64,000 nucleotides of DNA, taken from the NCBI RefSeq assembly GCF_014640615.1, contig NZ_BMHH01000003.1, positions 53,792 through 117,791 on the forward strand, in the 5' to 3' direction. This DNA is from Paramesorhizobium endophyticum (GTDB lineage Bacteria > Pseudomonadota > Alphaproteobacteria > Rhizobiales > Rhizobiaceae). Of this stretch, positions 48,182 to 57,404 are shown piece after piece. Under the pieces are notes generated by a model. That model searched no databases, was not told the origin of the DNA, and was given only the letters and a program-made list of their open reading frames with translations. Made by a program: the position numbers and the translations under genes. Positions within the stretch are counted from its first letter, which is position 1, and the number at the start of each line of letters is the position of its first letter.

Positions 48182-49635
48182 GCGAGGCGGTCTCCGATCA
48201 GGAATTGCAGCGCACGGTCGAGCCGGATGTGCGGCAGCGACAGTGTCAGCCCCTCGGCGGTTCGCTCCAGCCTTGGCGGGCGGAAGCGGACGAAGCGGAT
48301 AATGTCATGGGCGGGGTGGGCGGCTTCTTCAAAAATCGATTCCGGATTTTTCGGTAAGTCCCCGGGAAATATGGCGGTTTCCGTTTTACCGTCGAAGATT
48401 TCTCCGTCGATCATCTCGCCCTTGAGCGGCGTGCCGATGATGACGGGGAGGGTGTCGCGGCCCTGCGTTACAGTCGCCTCGCGGGTGGCGCGCACGGCGG
48501 CCATGGCGAGCACATCCACCTCCGCGCCGGAAAAATCGGCGCGCTTGATCGCCCGGTCGACCAGACGGCGGACGATGGCCTCCAGCCGGTCGTGGCTTTC
48601 GTGGTGCAGATGGTCCGCCTTGGTGGCGGCGACGAGGATGCGCCCGATGCGCCGCTGGACGAGGCCGGTCAGGAAATTGGTGCGGCCGGGACGGAAGCAG
48701 GAAAGGATTTCGGTCAGCGCCCGTTCCAGATCGGCGACAGCAGGCGCGCCGGCATTCATCGCCTGCATGGCGTCGATCAGCACGATCTGGCGGTCGAGCC
48801 GGGCGATATGCTCCCGGAAAAAGGGTTTCACCACATGGGTCTTGTAGGCCTCGTAGCGCCGCTCCATCATGGCGGCCAGCGAGCCGGGGGCGTATTTGCC
48901 TGGGAGGTCGGGGAGGGGCGCGAAGGTGAGGGCGGGCGAACCGTCGAGGTCCCCAGGCATGAGGAAGCGGCCGGGCGGCAAGGTGGAAAGCGCTTTCTCA
49001 TCGGCCTTGCCGGCGCGAAGGTAAGCGGTGAAGCTTTTGGCCAGCCGCTGCGCCGTCAGTTCGTCGGCTTGGTGCTCGGGATCGGCGGTGCGCGCCTCCG
49101 CAAGCCATTGCGCCGCCGGTTCGGCATGGGCGGGGAGGCGGGCCAGATCAAAGGAATCGCGAGAGAAATCCGCATAGGTCTTGCTTAAAAGCGGGAGATC
49201 GAGCAGCCATTCGCCGGGGTAATCGACGATATCAACCGAAAGCCGCCCCTTGGAGAACATCCTGTTCCAGGCGGAGGCGGACTCATATTCGATGGTCAGG
49301 CGCAGTTCGGAGACGGCGCGGGTCGATTCCGGCCATTCCCTGAGATCGATCAGCGCCTTCAAATGCTCCTCATACTGGAAGCGCGGCACCGCGTCGTCCG
49401 GCTGGTGCTCCAGAAACGCGCGAGCAATGCGGCCTTGCTTCTGCGACTCGAATAGCGGCAGCCGTCCGCCGGCGATGAGATTATGCACCAGCGCGGTGAT
49501 GAACACCGTCTTGCCGGCGCGGGAGAGGCCGGTTACGCCGAGGCGCAGCGATGGGGAAACGAGGCCGCCCGTGCGGTCGATCAGCGTGTCCAAGGCAATC
49601 TTCGCCTCGTCCGTCAGGGTGGTCAGAGTCGCCAA
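48178..49635 (-). CDS. ycjX: YcjX family (DUF463) P-loop NTPase
   Basis: 485 residues. Walker A GLSRAGKT at 36-43, and switch-like segments DIVDYPGEWLLDLPLLSKTY and VLIDAMQAMNAG follow the GTPase-like fold. VAATKADHLHHES corresponds to the TKAD nucleotide specificity motif, suggesting GTP or ATP binding. The E. coli homologue is a phage-shock/heat-shock associated protein of unknown detailed role. First gene of the coupled ycjX-ycjF pair. Confidence 0.92.
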   Translation of the reverse strand: MATLTTLTDEAKIALDTLIDRTGGLVSPSLRLGVTGLSRAGKTVFITALVHNLIAGGRLPLFESQKQGRIARAFLEHQPDDAVPRFQYEEHLKALIDLREWPESTRAVSELRLTIEYESASAWNRMFSKGRLSVDIVDYPGEWLLDLPLLSKTYADFSRDSFDLARLPAHAEPAAQWLAEARTADPEHQADELTAQRLAKSFTAYLRAGKADEKALSTLPPGRFLMPGDLDGSPALTFAPLPDLPGKYAPGSLAAMMERRYEAYKTHVVKPFFREHIARLDRQIVLIDAMQAMNAGAPAVADLERALTEILSCFRPGRTNFLTGLVQRRIGRILVAATKADHLHHESHDRLEAIVRRLVDRAIKRADFSGAEVDVLAMAAVRATREATVTQGRDTLPVIIGTPLKGEMIDGEIFDGKTETAIFPGDLPKNPESIFEEAAHPAHDIIRFVRFRPPRLERTAEGLTLSLPHIRLDRALQFLIGDRLA

Positions 49636-49694
49636 ATTGCCCTCATCGAAATCCAGTTCGGTTCGAAATATAGATAAGAAAGCCGGGGAAACCG

Positions 49695-50213
49695 TTAAAT
49701 ATCGGCGATATCCTCCGGGGTGATGAAGGCGCGGAGCGTACCTTCCCCCTCTTCTGCCTGCGCCAGGGGGGCATGAAAATCGATAACCGCCAGGGCGGCG
49801 GTGGGGTATCCTTGGGAAAGCCGTTCGATCGCGAGCGGGTCGCCCCGCGTTGACAGCATGAGCGCCAATTCTGCGATGGAAGGATTATGACCTATCACCA
49901 GCAGCGATGAAGTTGGCGGCTCCACGGCGCGGATGATTTCGAGATATTCCTCAGCGTCGGCTGAATAGAGTTCTCGACTATCGATGGCGGGGAAGGGGGC
50001 GGTGAGGGCGGGACGCAGATGCTCGAGCGTCTCGCGCGTGCGCTTCGCCGCGGAGCATATCGCCATATCAGGGATAAATCCGGCTGATTCCATGGCCTTG
50101 CCGATCTTGCGGGCTTCGCGCTCGCCTTCTTCGGCAAGCGGACGGTCGAAATCGTCCATTCGGGGCACAGCGCGAACGGCTCGGGCATGACGGAGGAGAT
50201 AGAGGCGAGTCAT
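49695..50213 (-). CDS. SixA-like histidine phosphatase
   Basis: 172 residues of the phosphoglycerate mutase-like branch. The catalytic LRHARA has His9. The second active-site elements are CSAAKRTRETLEHL and the late GHNPSIAEL with the second His. SixA-type proteins remove phosphate from histidine-phosphotransfer domains, but the family is broad, so the substrate is not certain. It lies 60 bases upstream of ycjX in the same direction, with HigA 10 bases upstream. Confidence 0.85.
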   Translation of the reverse strand: MTRLYLLRHARAVRAVPRMDDFDRPLAEEGEREARKIGKAMESAGFIPDMAICSAAKRTRETLEHLRPALTAPFPAIDSRELYSADAEEYLEIIRAVEPPTSSLLVIGHNPSIAELALMLSTRGDPLAIERLSQGYPTAALAVIDFHAPLAQAEEGEGTLRAFITPEDIADI

Positions 50214-50222
50214 GCGCGCGGC

Positions 50223-50531
50223 TCAGGCAGCGTGTTTAAGCGGGCGCGCCCGCTCGACACGCTCGCGCTCCTTGGGAGTGTTCAACACCTCCCAAAGGTC
50301 GTTGCGCCGCTGTACGTTGAGCCAGAAGTCCGGGCTGTTGCCGAACACACGCGCCAGGATCAGCGCCGTCGCCGCCGTAATGCTCCTGCGGTTGCCGCAT
50401 AATTCATTGACGTGCTTGCGCTGGACGCCCATGGCTTCCGCCAGCGCGGCCTGGGTCAGGCCCATCGGCTGCATGAACTCTTCGGTCAGGATTTCGCCGA
50501 CGCTCGCCGGCCTTCGCTTGGTTGTCAGCAT
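50223..50531 (-). CDS. higA: HigA family antitoxin without adjacent HigB
   Basis: 102 residues. It has the HigA start RRPASVGEILTEEFMQPMGL and the XRE helix-turn-helix TQAALAEAMGVQRKHVNELC, followed by the conserved VFGNSPDFWLNVQRRNDLWE. HigA usually follows a HigB toxin gene. Here the reading frame is open for 54 more codons upstream (to 50693), but that stretch, and the other two frames, do not look like HigB. The gene may be an orphan regulator, or an antitoxin whose toxin was lost. The ATG at 50529-50531 was chosen because the domain begins there. Confidence 0.85.
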   Translation of the reverse strand: MLTTKRRPASVGEILTEEFMQPMGLTQAALAEAMGVQRKHVNELCGNRRSITAATALILARVFGNSPDFWLNVQRRNDLWEVLNTPKERERVERARPLKHAA

Positions 50532-50809
50532 CGTCGCCTCGCTTTCATCAAATGAATGCCAGCCTGTGCACCATACTTCAAGAGAACCGAGCCTTATCGC
50601 CACGATTTCCAACACAGCTCTCGCCGCCTCATTGTCGCCGGGGTGGCGGTGCAAAAGCGCATTCTCGCTGGCGATAATAAAGGAACGTTGCAATTTTCAG
50701 CAAAATCAATGCACTAAAAAGTGGTGCCGCTTGTTCGTTTCTTGTTGTGCGTTGTTGCATCTGGACCTATATAGGCGCTCGCGTCTCCTAGATGTGGGGT
50801 GATTCAGAC

Positions 50810-51226
50810 ATGAGTGAATTGATCGACCTTGACTACAGGCCCACTGAAGACGAGCCGTTCATGAATGAGCGGCAGAAGTCTTACTTCCGCGCAAAGCTGA
50901 TAGCCTGGAAAAATGACATACTCCGCGAGGCCCGCGAAACGCTCGAAGCCTTGCAACAGGAAAACGCCAATCATCCCGACCTTGCCGACAGAGCGTCATC
51001 GGAAACAGACCGCGCCATCGAACTGCGCGCCCGTGACCGACAGCGCAAGCTGATCGCCAAGATCGATTCCGCTCTCCAGCGCATAGAGGACGGCACGTAT
51101 GGCTTCTGCGAGGAAACCGGCGAGCCGATCAGCCTTAAGCGCCTGGATGCCCGGCCGATCGCGACGCTCTCCATCGAGGCGCAGGAGCGGCACGAGCGGC
51201 GGGAAAAGGTCTATCGCGACGATTAG
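50810..51226 (+). CDS. dksA: DksA/TraR family RNA polymerase-binding protein, reduced zinc finger
   Basis: 138 residues. The coiled-coil carries the DksA tip region after FMNERQKSYFRAKLIAWKND, and the C-terminal globular domain has the family's IDSALQRIEDGTYGFCEETG, then RLDARPIATLSIEAQERHER. Of the four zinc-finger cysteines only one (YGFC) remains; the others are Thr, Ala and Thr. Similar low-cysteine DksA proteins in other bacteria work without zinc. It modulates the stringent response with ppGpp at the RNA polymerase secondary channel. An R1-like hairpin right after the stop is a likely terminator. Confidence 0.92.
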   Translation: MSELIDLDYRPTEDEPFMNERQKSYFRAKLIAWKNDILREARETLEALQQENANHPDLADRASSETDRAIELRARDRQRKLIAKIDSALQRIEDGTYGFCEETGEPISLKRLDARPIATLSIEAQERHERREKVYRDD

Positions 51227-51230
51227 TGTT

Positions 51231-51268
51231 TGATTCTCGAGAGGTCGCAGACCTTTCGAGAATCATGC
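51231..51268. repeat. R1-like palindrome after dksA, possible terminator
   Basis: GATTCTCGAGAGGTC (51232-51246) faces GACCTTTCGAGAATC, ending ATCATGC as R1 copies do, but with different arm sequence. It starts 5 bases after the dksA stop codon and may end transcripts from both sides. Confidence 0.65.
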
Positions 51269-51333
51269 GCAAACATCATATTGAACAGGATGTCCGATTT
51301 CAGTTTCGGCATCCTGTTCTGTCGGGAATTGCC

Positions 51334-52350
51334 CTATTTCGTGGCTGGGAGCTTCACGCGGCGCGCGGCCAAGTGAGCGGCCAGGACGAATAGTACGCCT
51401 ATAAATCCTCCCAGAATGACATTGAGCACGCGCTCGCTGGCTATCACGACCGATTGGCCGGAGAGCAGCAAGGCGAGCGCGATCAAAGCGCAGCGTGTGC
51501 CGAAGCCGATGACATAGCGCTCGAACGCCACCAGCGTCAGGATTGCTCCCAGCGAGGCGAGGCCATACGCAATCGCGGAGTGCGGCATGGCGAAGCCGAG
51601 GAGAATTCCGACCGGAACGCCGATCAATGCTCCCGTCGTGCGGTCGCGCAATTTCAGCCGTGAGCTTGCCGTATCGCCCGTCACGACGCTGGCCGCCGAC
51701 CAGATCACCCATTGTCCATGATCGAGGCCTTGCCACTCGACGAGACATGCAGCCGTGCCGACAGCGAGAATGACCGCGGCCATATCTTCCAGGTAAGGGC
51801 TGCGATTTCCGTGCGATTTGTCTCGGGTCAACCGTATGAGATGGCGGAGGCCGTCCGGATGAGCTCTTCCCGCGCGCATATGCTCTATCCCGGCCTGGAT
51901 AATAACGGGAATGATCGCAAGGGCGATGTATGGAAAAAAGGCCAGCGCAGTCGGCCAGTAAAGATCATGCGGCAGGTTTTCTCCCATCTCGCAGGCGAGA
52001 TAGAGAGCGGGGATGAAAGTGAAATTGCCGAGCGAACGGAATTTGCTGCCCTCGGCTGCAAGGCGGATCGTTCCAGCCGCCATCAACGCACAAGCTGCCA
52101 CAAAAAGCGCCGGGACGAGAAGCGCAAAGAACAGCAGTAGAAAGCCGGCGGCGATTGCGACCCCGTGCAGGATTACCCCGAGGGGTGCCAATCCAGTGCG
52201 TTCCCAGGCAATCTGCGCTGAAATCGCCACCAAGGCGGCCTGGAGCCAGACAGGCTGGCTCAAGATCAACGACAGAAGGACAAATGGTGCGACCGATACC
52301 AGTGCCCGCAGAAGCGGTTGCCATGTGATGCCGGGAAGGGCAATCCTCAT
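51334..52350 (-). CDS. FUSC-like/aromatic acid exporter-type membrane protein
   Basis: 338 residues with eight or more hydrophobic segments in two halves. The second half has the FUSC-like core VVTGDTASSRLKLRDRTTGA followed by LIGVPVGILLGF, which resembles the 'R..GT..G...G' signature of the fusaric acid resistance and AaeB proteins. It likely exports a small aromatic or organic acid. It is immediately downstream of an isochorismatase-like gene (9-base gap), so they are probably co-transcribed. The substrate is unknown. Confidence 0.75.
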   Translation of the reverse strand: MRIALPGITWQPLLRALVSVAPFVLLSLILSQPVWLQAALVAISAQIAWERTGLAPLGVILHGVAIAAGFLLLFFALLVPALFVAACALMAAGTIRLAAEGSKFRSLGNFTFIPALYLACEMGENLPHDLYWPTALAFFPYIALAIIPVIIQAGIEHMRAGRAHPDGLRHLIRLTRDKSHGNRSPYLEDMAAVILAVGTAACLVEWQGLDHGQWVIWSAASVVTGDTASSRLKLRDRTTGALIGVPVGILLGFAMPHSAIAYGLASLGAILTLVAFERYVIGFGTRCALIALALLLSGQSVVIASERVLNVILGGFIGVLFVLAAHLAARRVKLPATK

Positions 52351-52359
52351 GCGGGCGGA

Positions 52360-52932
52360 TCACAGAGTGCGCATATCGCCAACGTGGATAATCTTCGCGA
52401 TACGGGCGAGCCGCTTCATGGCGGCTTCGTGCTCTTCCGTGTTCGCGGCGGCGCAGGCGTCCTCGGCTATATAGACTTCGTAGTCCCGGTCATGCGCGTC
52501 GCGCGTGGCGGCTTCCACGGCCCAGGCGCTGCTTACGCCCGCAACGATGAGCCGTTCTATGCGGTTCGCGCGCAGCGCCGCCTCGAGGCCGGTGCCGTAG
52601 AAGGGACTCACCCTTGGCTTGACCATGATGAGATCCGCGAAATCCGAACGAAGGTCCTCATGAAAACCGGTGCCCGGACCGTCGAGCGCCAGCGCGTCCA
52701 GCTCATTGGCGCGGCCGAAGAGCGGTGAATTTTTCGGCTGGTCCTTGTATCCGCGCGAAAAGCCGACCTTGACGAGAATGCTGAGCCAGCCCTTGTCGTG
52801 GGCGATCTTCAAGGCTTCATTGGCCTTGGCGATCACACCGCGCTCTTTTACCTGTCCAGCCGAGGCAGCAATCTTGCCGCTCGGGTCCACGATATCAACG
52901 ATATAATCGAGGCCGATAAAGGCGGTCTTCAT
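52360..52932 (-). CDS. Isochorismatase-fold protein lacking the catalytic cysteine
   Basis: 190 residues of the cysteine hydrolase fold. The Asp near the N terminus (FIGLDYIVDIV, Asp9) and the Lys (VKPRVSPFYGT) of the triad are present. At the place of the nucleophilic Cys, the usual G-x-x-T-x-x-C-V is GVSSAWAV, so Cys is replaced by Ala. True isochorismatases such as PhzD also act without Cys, so this may hydrolyse a vinyl ether or be catalytically inactive; annotation as a cysteine hydrolase would be misleading. It is paired with a FUSC-type membrane protein gene. Confidence 0.85.
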   Translation of the reverse strand: MKTAFIGLDYIVDIVDPSGKIAASAGQVKERGVIAKANEALKIAHDKGWLSILVKVGFSRGYKDQPKNSPLFGRANELDALALDGPGTGFHEDLRSDFADLIMVKPRVSPFYGTGLEAALRANRIERLIVAGVSSAWAVEAATRDAHDRDYEVYIAEDACAAANTEEHEAAMKRLARIAKIIHVGDMRTL

Positions 52933-52982
52933 GCTGCGCTCTCCTGTCGTGACATGGTATCGCCGCCCCCTATCTCCCGCCG

Positions 52983-54182
52983 TCAGTTCCTTCTGCTTCT
53001 CGACAATTCGCCGAGCAGCTTTTCCATTTCATCCTCGAGCTGATTGACCGATTCGTCTTGCGGCTCATGTCCGGCAGGGGAAATGTTGAGCTCGCTCGAG
53101 GGCTCGTCATCGAGCTGGATCTCATCGAAGGTCAAATCATCGAACATGGAATCGGGCAATTCGTCCCTGAACGTATCGAGCTTGCCGGAGACATCCTCCC
53201 GCGCGGCTGGAGCCGAAGGAAAGGGCGTGACGGACGCTTCCTCGGCACGGGCGGGCGCGCGCACTTCGGGTTGATCGAAATTTGCGAAGGACGGAGCGGT
53301 CCGCGCCGGAGCTACCTCCGCGCGCGGCTGCGGCGTTTCGCGGGCAGGGGCGATGTTGAGGCTCGCCGCGCTGCTGCTTCCCGAGGCGGCGGCAAGGCCT
53401 GAGGTGGCGCTGATCACGCCCTGGGCCACCTGGCTCAGCGGATAGGCCGGATGAGCGCGCACGGGCTGGGGAGCCGCCGGTTGCGGTGTGGCCGCCCGAG
53501 GCTGGGGTTGGGGCGGAACCGGCGCTGGGCGCGGCGTCTGGTTGAATTGCGGCGCGGGCCGGGGTGCGGCGGGCACAGGCTGCGCGGGCTGGGCCGATTG
53601 GGCCGGCTGCTGTGGCGTCGGCCTGACGGCTGCAACGGTGGGACGCGGACGCTCCGGATGCCTTTCGGGGAAGGGCGTCACCGACGCGGGGGGCGTCTGT
53701 CTTGTGGCGGGCGCCGGATTGCTTGCAGGGGCTGCGACGGCGGGCGCTACAGGGGCCGGCTCGGACGCGAGAGAAGGCTCGGCCTCCCGCGCTTCGGCAA
53801 CCGGAGAGGCGGGAGCAGGGCGCTCGGCGCGGGGTTCTGGCTCCGCTTGCGCCGTCTTCGCAGTGGATGGGCGATCTTTCGCGCGGGACGCCTGGATATT
53901 CTGTTCCACGACGATATCGGTCGGGCCGCCGATGAGGATCAGGTGCTCGACATCGTCACGCCGAACCAGGACGAGCCTGCGGCGACTATCGACCGCTGCG
54001 GCGTCCATGACCGAAAGGCGAGGCGCTCGCCCGCGTCCGCCAGCGACGAAGGTGCCGCCGGTCAGGCGCCGAATGACCGTCAGCACCGCGACGATCGCCA
54101 CAAGGATCAGCAGGAACAGGAGGATGAAGCCCGTCACGCGGGCGGCATTCTCGCCGACAATTCCACTCAGCCACTCGTACAT
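52983..54182 (-). CDS. FliO-like membrane protein with long Pro/Ala-rich tail
   Basis: 399 residues. One membrane helix at about 17-37 (TGFILLFLLILVAIVAVLTV), then a compact domain with RLSVMDAAAVDSRRRLVLVR and HLILIGGPTDIVVEQNI, the FliO core. From about residue 105 to 320 it is disordered and rich in Pro, Ala and Glu, and the end is acidic (DELPDSMFDDLTFDEIQLDD). FliO aids assembly of the flagellar export gate. No flagellar gene is near, so a different role is possible; similar orphan proteins occur across Hyphomicrobiales. It is divergent from cckA. Confidence 0.75.
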   Translation of the reverse strand: MYEWLSGIVGENAARVTGFILLFLLILVAIVAVLTVIRRLTGGTFVAGGRGRAPRLSVMDAAAVDSRRRLVLVRRDDVEHLILIGGPTDIVVEQNIQASRAKDRPSTAKTAQAEPEPRAERPAPASPVAEAREAEPSLASEPAPVAPAVAAPASNPAPATRQTPPASVTPFPERHPERPRPTVAAVRPTPQQPAQSAQPAQPVPAAPRPAPQFNQTPRPAPVPPQPQPRAATPQPAAPQPVRAHPAYPLSQVAQGVISATSGLAAASGSSSAASLNIAPARETPQPRAEVAPARTAPSFANFDQPEVRAPARAEEASVTPFPSAPAAREDVSGKLDTFRDELPDSMFDDLTFDEIQLDDEPSSELNISPAGHEPQDESVNQLEDEMEKLLGELSRSRRN

Positions 54183-54532
54183 CCACTCTTCTCCTTAAGA
54201 ACTGCAGCCGTGGCTGCATATCCCCGTTGCCTTGCCGGAATGCTTTTTAATTTTCTCGGTCAGGATATCCGACGAACGCTGTCGAAGGAAACAATCAGAA
54301 AACGAACTATTCTTGTTATCGCCTTGTAACCAACAGAAAACATGGCGAATCGGGCGAGAATGCGGCCTTATTACACTCAATGGTCGCGCCACGTGCTTCA
54401 ATCGCCGGATTTTCATTCGTATGGGTTCCCGTATCCGGGAATGTATGATCCAAGCCGTTACGAATCGGATATTCGGCATTTCGCGGCGGCTGAAAGGCCG
54501 ATAGAAATAGAATAAAAAGGGTTGAGGGCCAT
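54183..54532. other. Divergent promoter region between the FliO-like gene and cckA
   Basis: 350 bases with no supportable ORF and AT content higher than around it. TTCCCG, TATC, CGGGAA (54426-54441) is a perfect 6-base inverted repeat about 90 bases before cckA and may bind a regulator. No other signal is clear. Confidence 0.45.
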
Positions 54533-57130
54533 ATGTCTCAAGACGCAAGGACCGATCTTTATCCAAAACCGATCGTCTCTGGGCGCAAAGGGCCCGGAGC
54601 GGCGATCCGGCTTCTGGTCCTCGGCATCGTTCTGACGGGCGCGGCTTTCCTCTATTTCGTCTTCCGCGACCAACTCGGCGACGCCTTCCTGCTCGGCCTC
54701 CTGGGCGTGCTCTCCATGGTAGGCGTCTTCTATCTGTTCGGCGCGGCCATCGGGCTCATCCAGTTCACACCGCGCGTCCTGGGGGACGATCTCGCCCACG
54801 CCTTCATCGACTCCCTGCCCGAAGGCACAGTCATTCTGGATAGCCGGGGGCGTGTCGTTTACGCCAACCAGGCCTATGCCGCGCTGACGGGCGCGACTGA
54901 CGCCACCGATGTGCGCGCGCTCGACACGATCCTTTCGGGCGAGCCCGCGGCATCCGACGCCATCTACCGGCTGTCGAACGCGGTGCGTGACGGTGTGCCG
55001 GCGCAGGAAGAGGTGCGGCTTTCCCATGCGATGGCGCCGGCATCCGACGGGCCGCGCGCCCTCGGGCCGACATGGTACCGCATCAAGGCGCGGCCCATCG
55101 CCTCGACGCCAGACCATAAGGGGCCGCTTTTTGCATGGCAGGTCGCCGACATATCGGACGAGCGGGCGGAGCAGGAGCGCTTCTTCCAGGATCTGCAGGA
55201 AGCCATCGACCATCTCGACCATGCGCCGGCAGGGTTCTTCTCCGCCGACGCCGCAGGGCGGATCGTCTATCTCAACGCCACGCTCGCGGAATGGCTGGGC
55301 GTGGACCTGACGAAATTCGTGCCGGGCTCCCTGACGCTGAACGATATCGTCGCGGGCAATGGCATGGCGCTGATCAATTCGGTCAAGGCCGATCCTGGCT
55401 CGAGCCGCAACACGGTGATCGATCTCGACCTTGCCAAGCTCAACGGGCAGAGCCTTGCGGTGCGCTTTTATCACCGGGTGCAAGCCCAGCGCGACGGTAA
55501 GCGCGGAACGAGCCGCACCATCGTGCTCAACCGCGCCGAGGGTGAGGATGCTTCGGCGGCGCTCCGGGCGGCGGAAGTGCGGTTCACGCGGTTCTTCAAC
55601 TCCGCCCCCATGGCTATCGCCGCCGTCGACGCCAAGGGCAAGACGCTGCGCACCAATGCGCGCTTTCTCGATATCTTCTCTTCCGCCGTGGACAGCGACG
55701 CCATCGATGGCGGCATAAAGCTTGCCAGCGTGGTGCATGAGCGCGACCGCGAGGCTTTCTCCAAGGCGCTTGCCGCGGCCTTCGCCGGCCAGGCAGAGAT
55801 ATCCCCCATCGACACGGTGCTGCCGAGCAACGAGCAGCGGCATATCCGCTTCTATGTCAGCCCCGTCTCTGATGTCGGCGGTGAGGCGGCGGAGGAAGCG
55901 GCCATCGTTTCCGCCGTGGAGACCACGGAGCAGAAAGCGCTGGAAGGGCAGATGGCGCAAAGCCAGAAGATGCAGGCGGTGGGCCAGCTCGCCGGCGGCA
56001 TCGCGCACGATTTCAACAATGTGCTGACGGCGATCATCATGTCGTCGGACCTGTTGCTCACCAATCACCGCGCGTCCGATCCGTCCTTCCCCGATATCAT
56101 GAACATCAAGCAGAACGCCAATCGCGCGGCCTCGCTGGTGCGCCAGCTCCTGGCCTTCTCGCGGCGGCAGACGCTACGGCCCGAGGTGCTCGATCTCACG
56201 GACGTGCTTGCCGATCTCCGGATGCTGCTCGCACGCCTCGTCGGCAAGGATATCGAGCTCAAGATCGACCATGGCCGCGACCTCTGGCCCGTGCGGGCCG
56301 ATCTCGGGCAGTTCGAGCAGGTGGCGGTCAATCTCGCCGTCAATGCGCGCGACGCCATGCCCGAGGGCGGGGCCATCACCATCCGCACCCGCAATGTGGA
56401 CCAGGCGGAGGCGGCGGCCTTCAACTATCGCGACCTGCCCGTTGCCGACTATGTGCTTGTGGAAGTGGAGGATACCGGCACGGGCATCGCGCCTGATGTG
56501 ATCGAAAAGATATTCGAGCCGTTCTTCACCACCAAGGAGGTGGGCAAGGGGACGGGCCTCGGTCTCTCCATGGTCTATGGCATCATCAAGCAGACGGGCG
56601 GCTTCATCTACTGCGATTCAGAGGTAGGGAAGGGCACGACCTTCAAGATTTTCCTGCCGAGGCATATCGAGACGGCAATTGCCGCGGACGGTACGGCTGT
56701 CGAAAACGGCAAGAAGGAAAAGAAGAAGGAACCCGAAAAGCCGCGCGATCTCTCGGGCTCCGCGACCGTGCTTCTCGTCGAGGACGAGGATGCGGTGCGC
56801 ATGGGCGGGGTGAGGGCGCTGCAATCGCGGGGCTATACGGTGCATGAAGCCTCGTCCGGCGTGGAAGCGCTGGAGGTATTGGCGGGGCTCGACGGCAAGG
56901 TCGATATCGTCGTCTCCGACGTGGTCATGCCCGAGATGGACGGCCCGACGCTGCTGCGCGAACTGCGCAAGGACCATCCCGACATCAAGTTCATCTTCGT
57001 TTCCGGCTATGCGGAGGACGCCTTCGCAAAGAATTTGCCGGCGGACGCTAAATTCGGCTTCCTGCCCAAGCCCTTCTCGCTCAAGCAATTGGCCACGGCG
57101 GTCAAGGAGATGCTGGAATCGGAAGATTGA
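54533..57130 (+). CDS. cckA: Cell-cycle hybrid histidine kinase CckA
   Basis: 865 residues. Two membrane helices (about 23-43 and 48-70), at least two PAS domains ([20 protein letters not shown], then [20 protein letters not shown], with a third sensor-like segment near residue 360), a histidine kinase with His492 in [16 protein letters not shown], ATPase boxes N ([10 protein letters not shown]), G1 (VEDTGTGI) and G2 ([11 protein letters not shown]), and a receiver domain with Asp796 ([13 protein letters not shown]). This is the CckA layout; in Caulobacter and Brucella it phosphorylates CtrA and CpdR via ChpT. The ATG at 54533 follows TTGAGGG. Confidence 0.95.
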   Translation: MSQDARTDLYPKPIVSGRKGPGAAIRLLVLGIVLTGAAFLYFVFRDQLGDAFLLGLLGVLSMVGVFYLFGAAIGLIQFTPRVLGDDLAHAFIDSLPEGTVILDSRGRVVYANQAYAALTGATDATDVRALDTILSGEPAASDAIYRLSNAVRDGVPAQEEVRLSHAMAPASDGPRALGPTWYRIKARPIASTPDHKGPLFAWQVADISDERAEQERFFQDLQEAIDHLDHAPAGFFSADAAGRIVYLNATLAEWLGVDLTKFVPGSLTLNDIVAGNGMALINSVKADPGSSRNTVIDLDLAKLNGQSLAVRFYHRVQAQRDGKRGTSRTIVLNRAEGEDASAALRAAEVRFTRFFNSAPMAIAAVDAKGKTLRTNARFLDIFSSAVDSDAIDGGIKLASVVHERDREAFSKALAAAFAGQAEISPIDTVLPSNEQRHIRFYVSPVSDVGGEAAEEAAIVSAVETTEQKALEGQMAQSQKMQAVGQLAGGIAHDFNNVLTAIIMSSDLLLTNHRASDPSFPDIMNIKQNANRAASLVRQLLAFSRRQTLRPEVLDLTDVLADLRMLLARLVGKDIELKIDHGRDLWPVRADLGQFEQVAVNLAVNARDAMPEGGAITIRTRNVDQAEAAAFNYRDLPVADYVLVEVEDTGTGIAPDVIEKIFEPFFTTKEVGKGTGLGLSMVYGIIKQTGGFIYCDSEVGKGTTFKIFLPRHIETAIAADGTAVENGKKEKKKEPEKPRDLSGSATVLLVEDEDAVRMGGVRALQSRGYTVHEASSGVEALEVLAGLDGKVDIVVSDVVMPEMDGPTLLRELRKDHPDIKFIFVSGYAEDAFAKNLPADAKFGFLPKPFSLKQLATAVKEMLESED

Positions 57131-57316
57131 TGCTTTGAATATGCTGCAACCGGAAGATTGCTGCTTTCGAGCGCGAAAAATGAGAATATTCATGCGTTTC
57201 CGGCTGTCTTAGGCCGGTTCGCCTCTTGCAACCGGCTCGCAGAACTGCATTAACTCACCGGATACAGGCTGCTCACCCGGCGCTCCGGGCGCTGCCTGCA
57301 TAAATTGTTTCGTCGC

Positions 57317-57360
57317 GTGGTCCCAACCAAAAAGCCTGCAACTTTTAGGGATTGTGCGAT
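57317..57360. repeat. Decayed R1 palindrome before the livJ-like gene
   Basis: GTGGTCCCAACCAAAAAG, then CCTGCAACTTTTAGGGATTG, with only parts of the arms (AAAAAG against ACTTTT) preserved. It lies about 45 bases upstream of the binding-protein start. The rest of the gap after cckA (57131-57316) shows no gene. Confidence 0.55.
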
Positions 57361-57404
57361 ATCCAAAGCATGGCCCCAGGGGGGCTGTCATGAAGGAGGA
57401 ATTC

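Noticed and set aside
54458..56068. 536-codon minus-strand frame over cckA
   Set aside because: Antisense shadow of a kinase with all catalytic boxes; no domain of its own.
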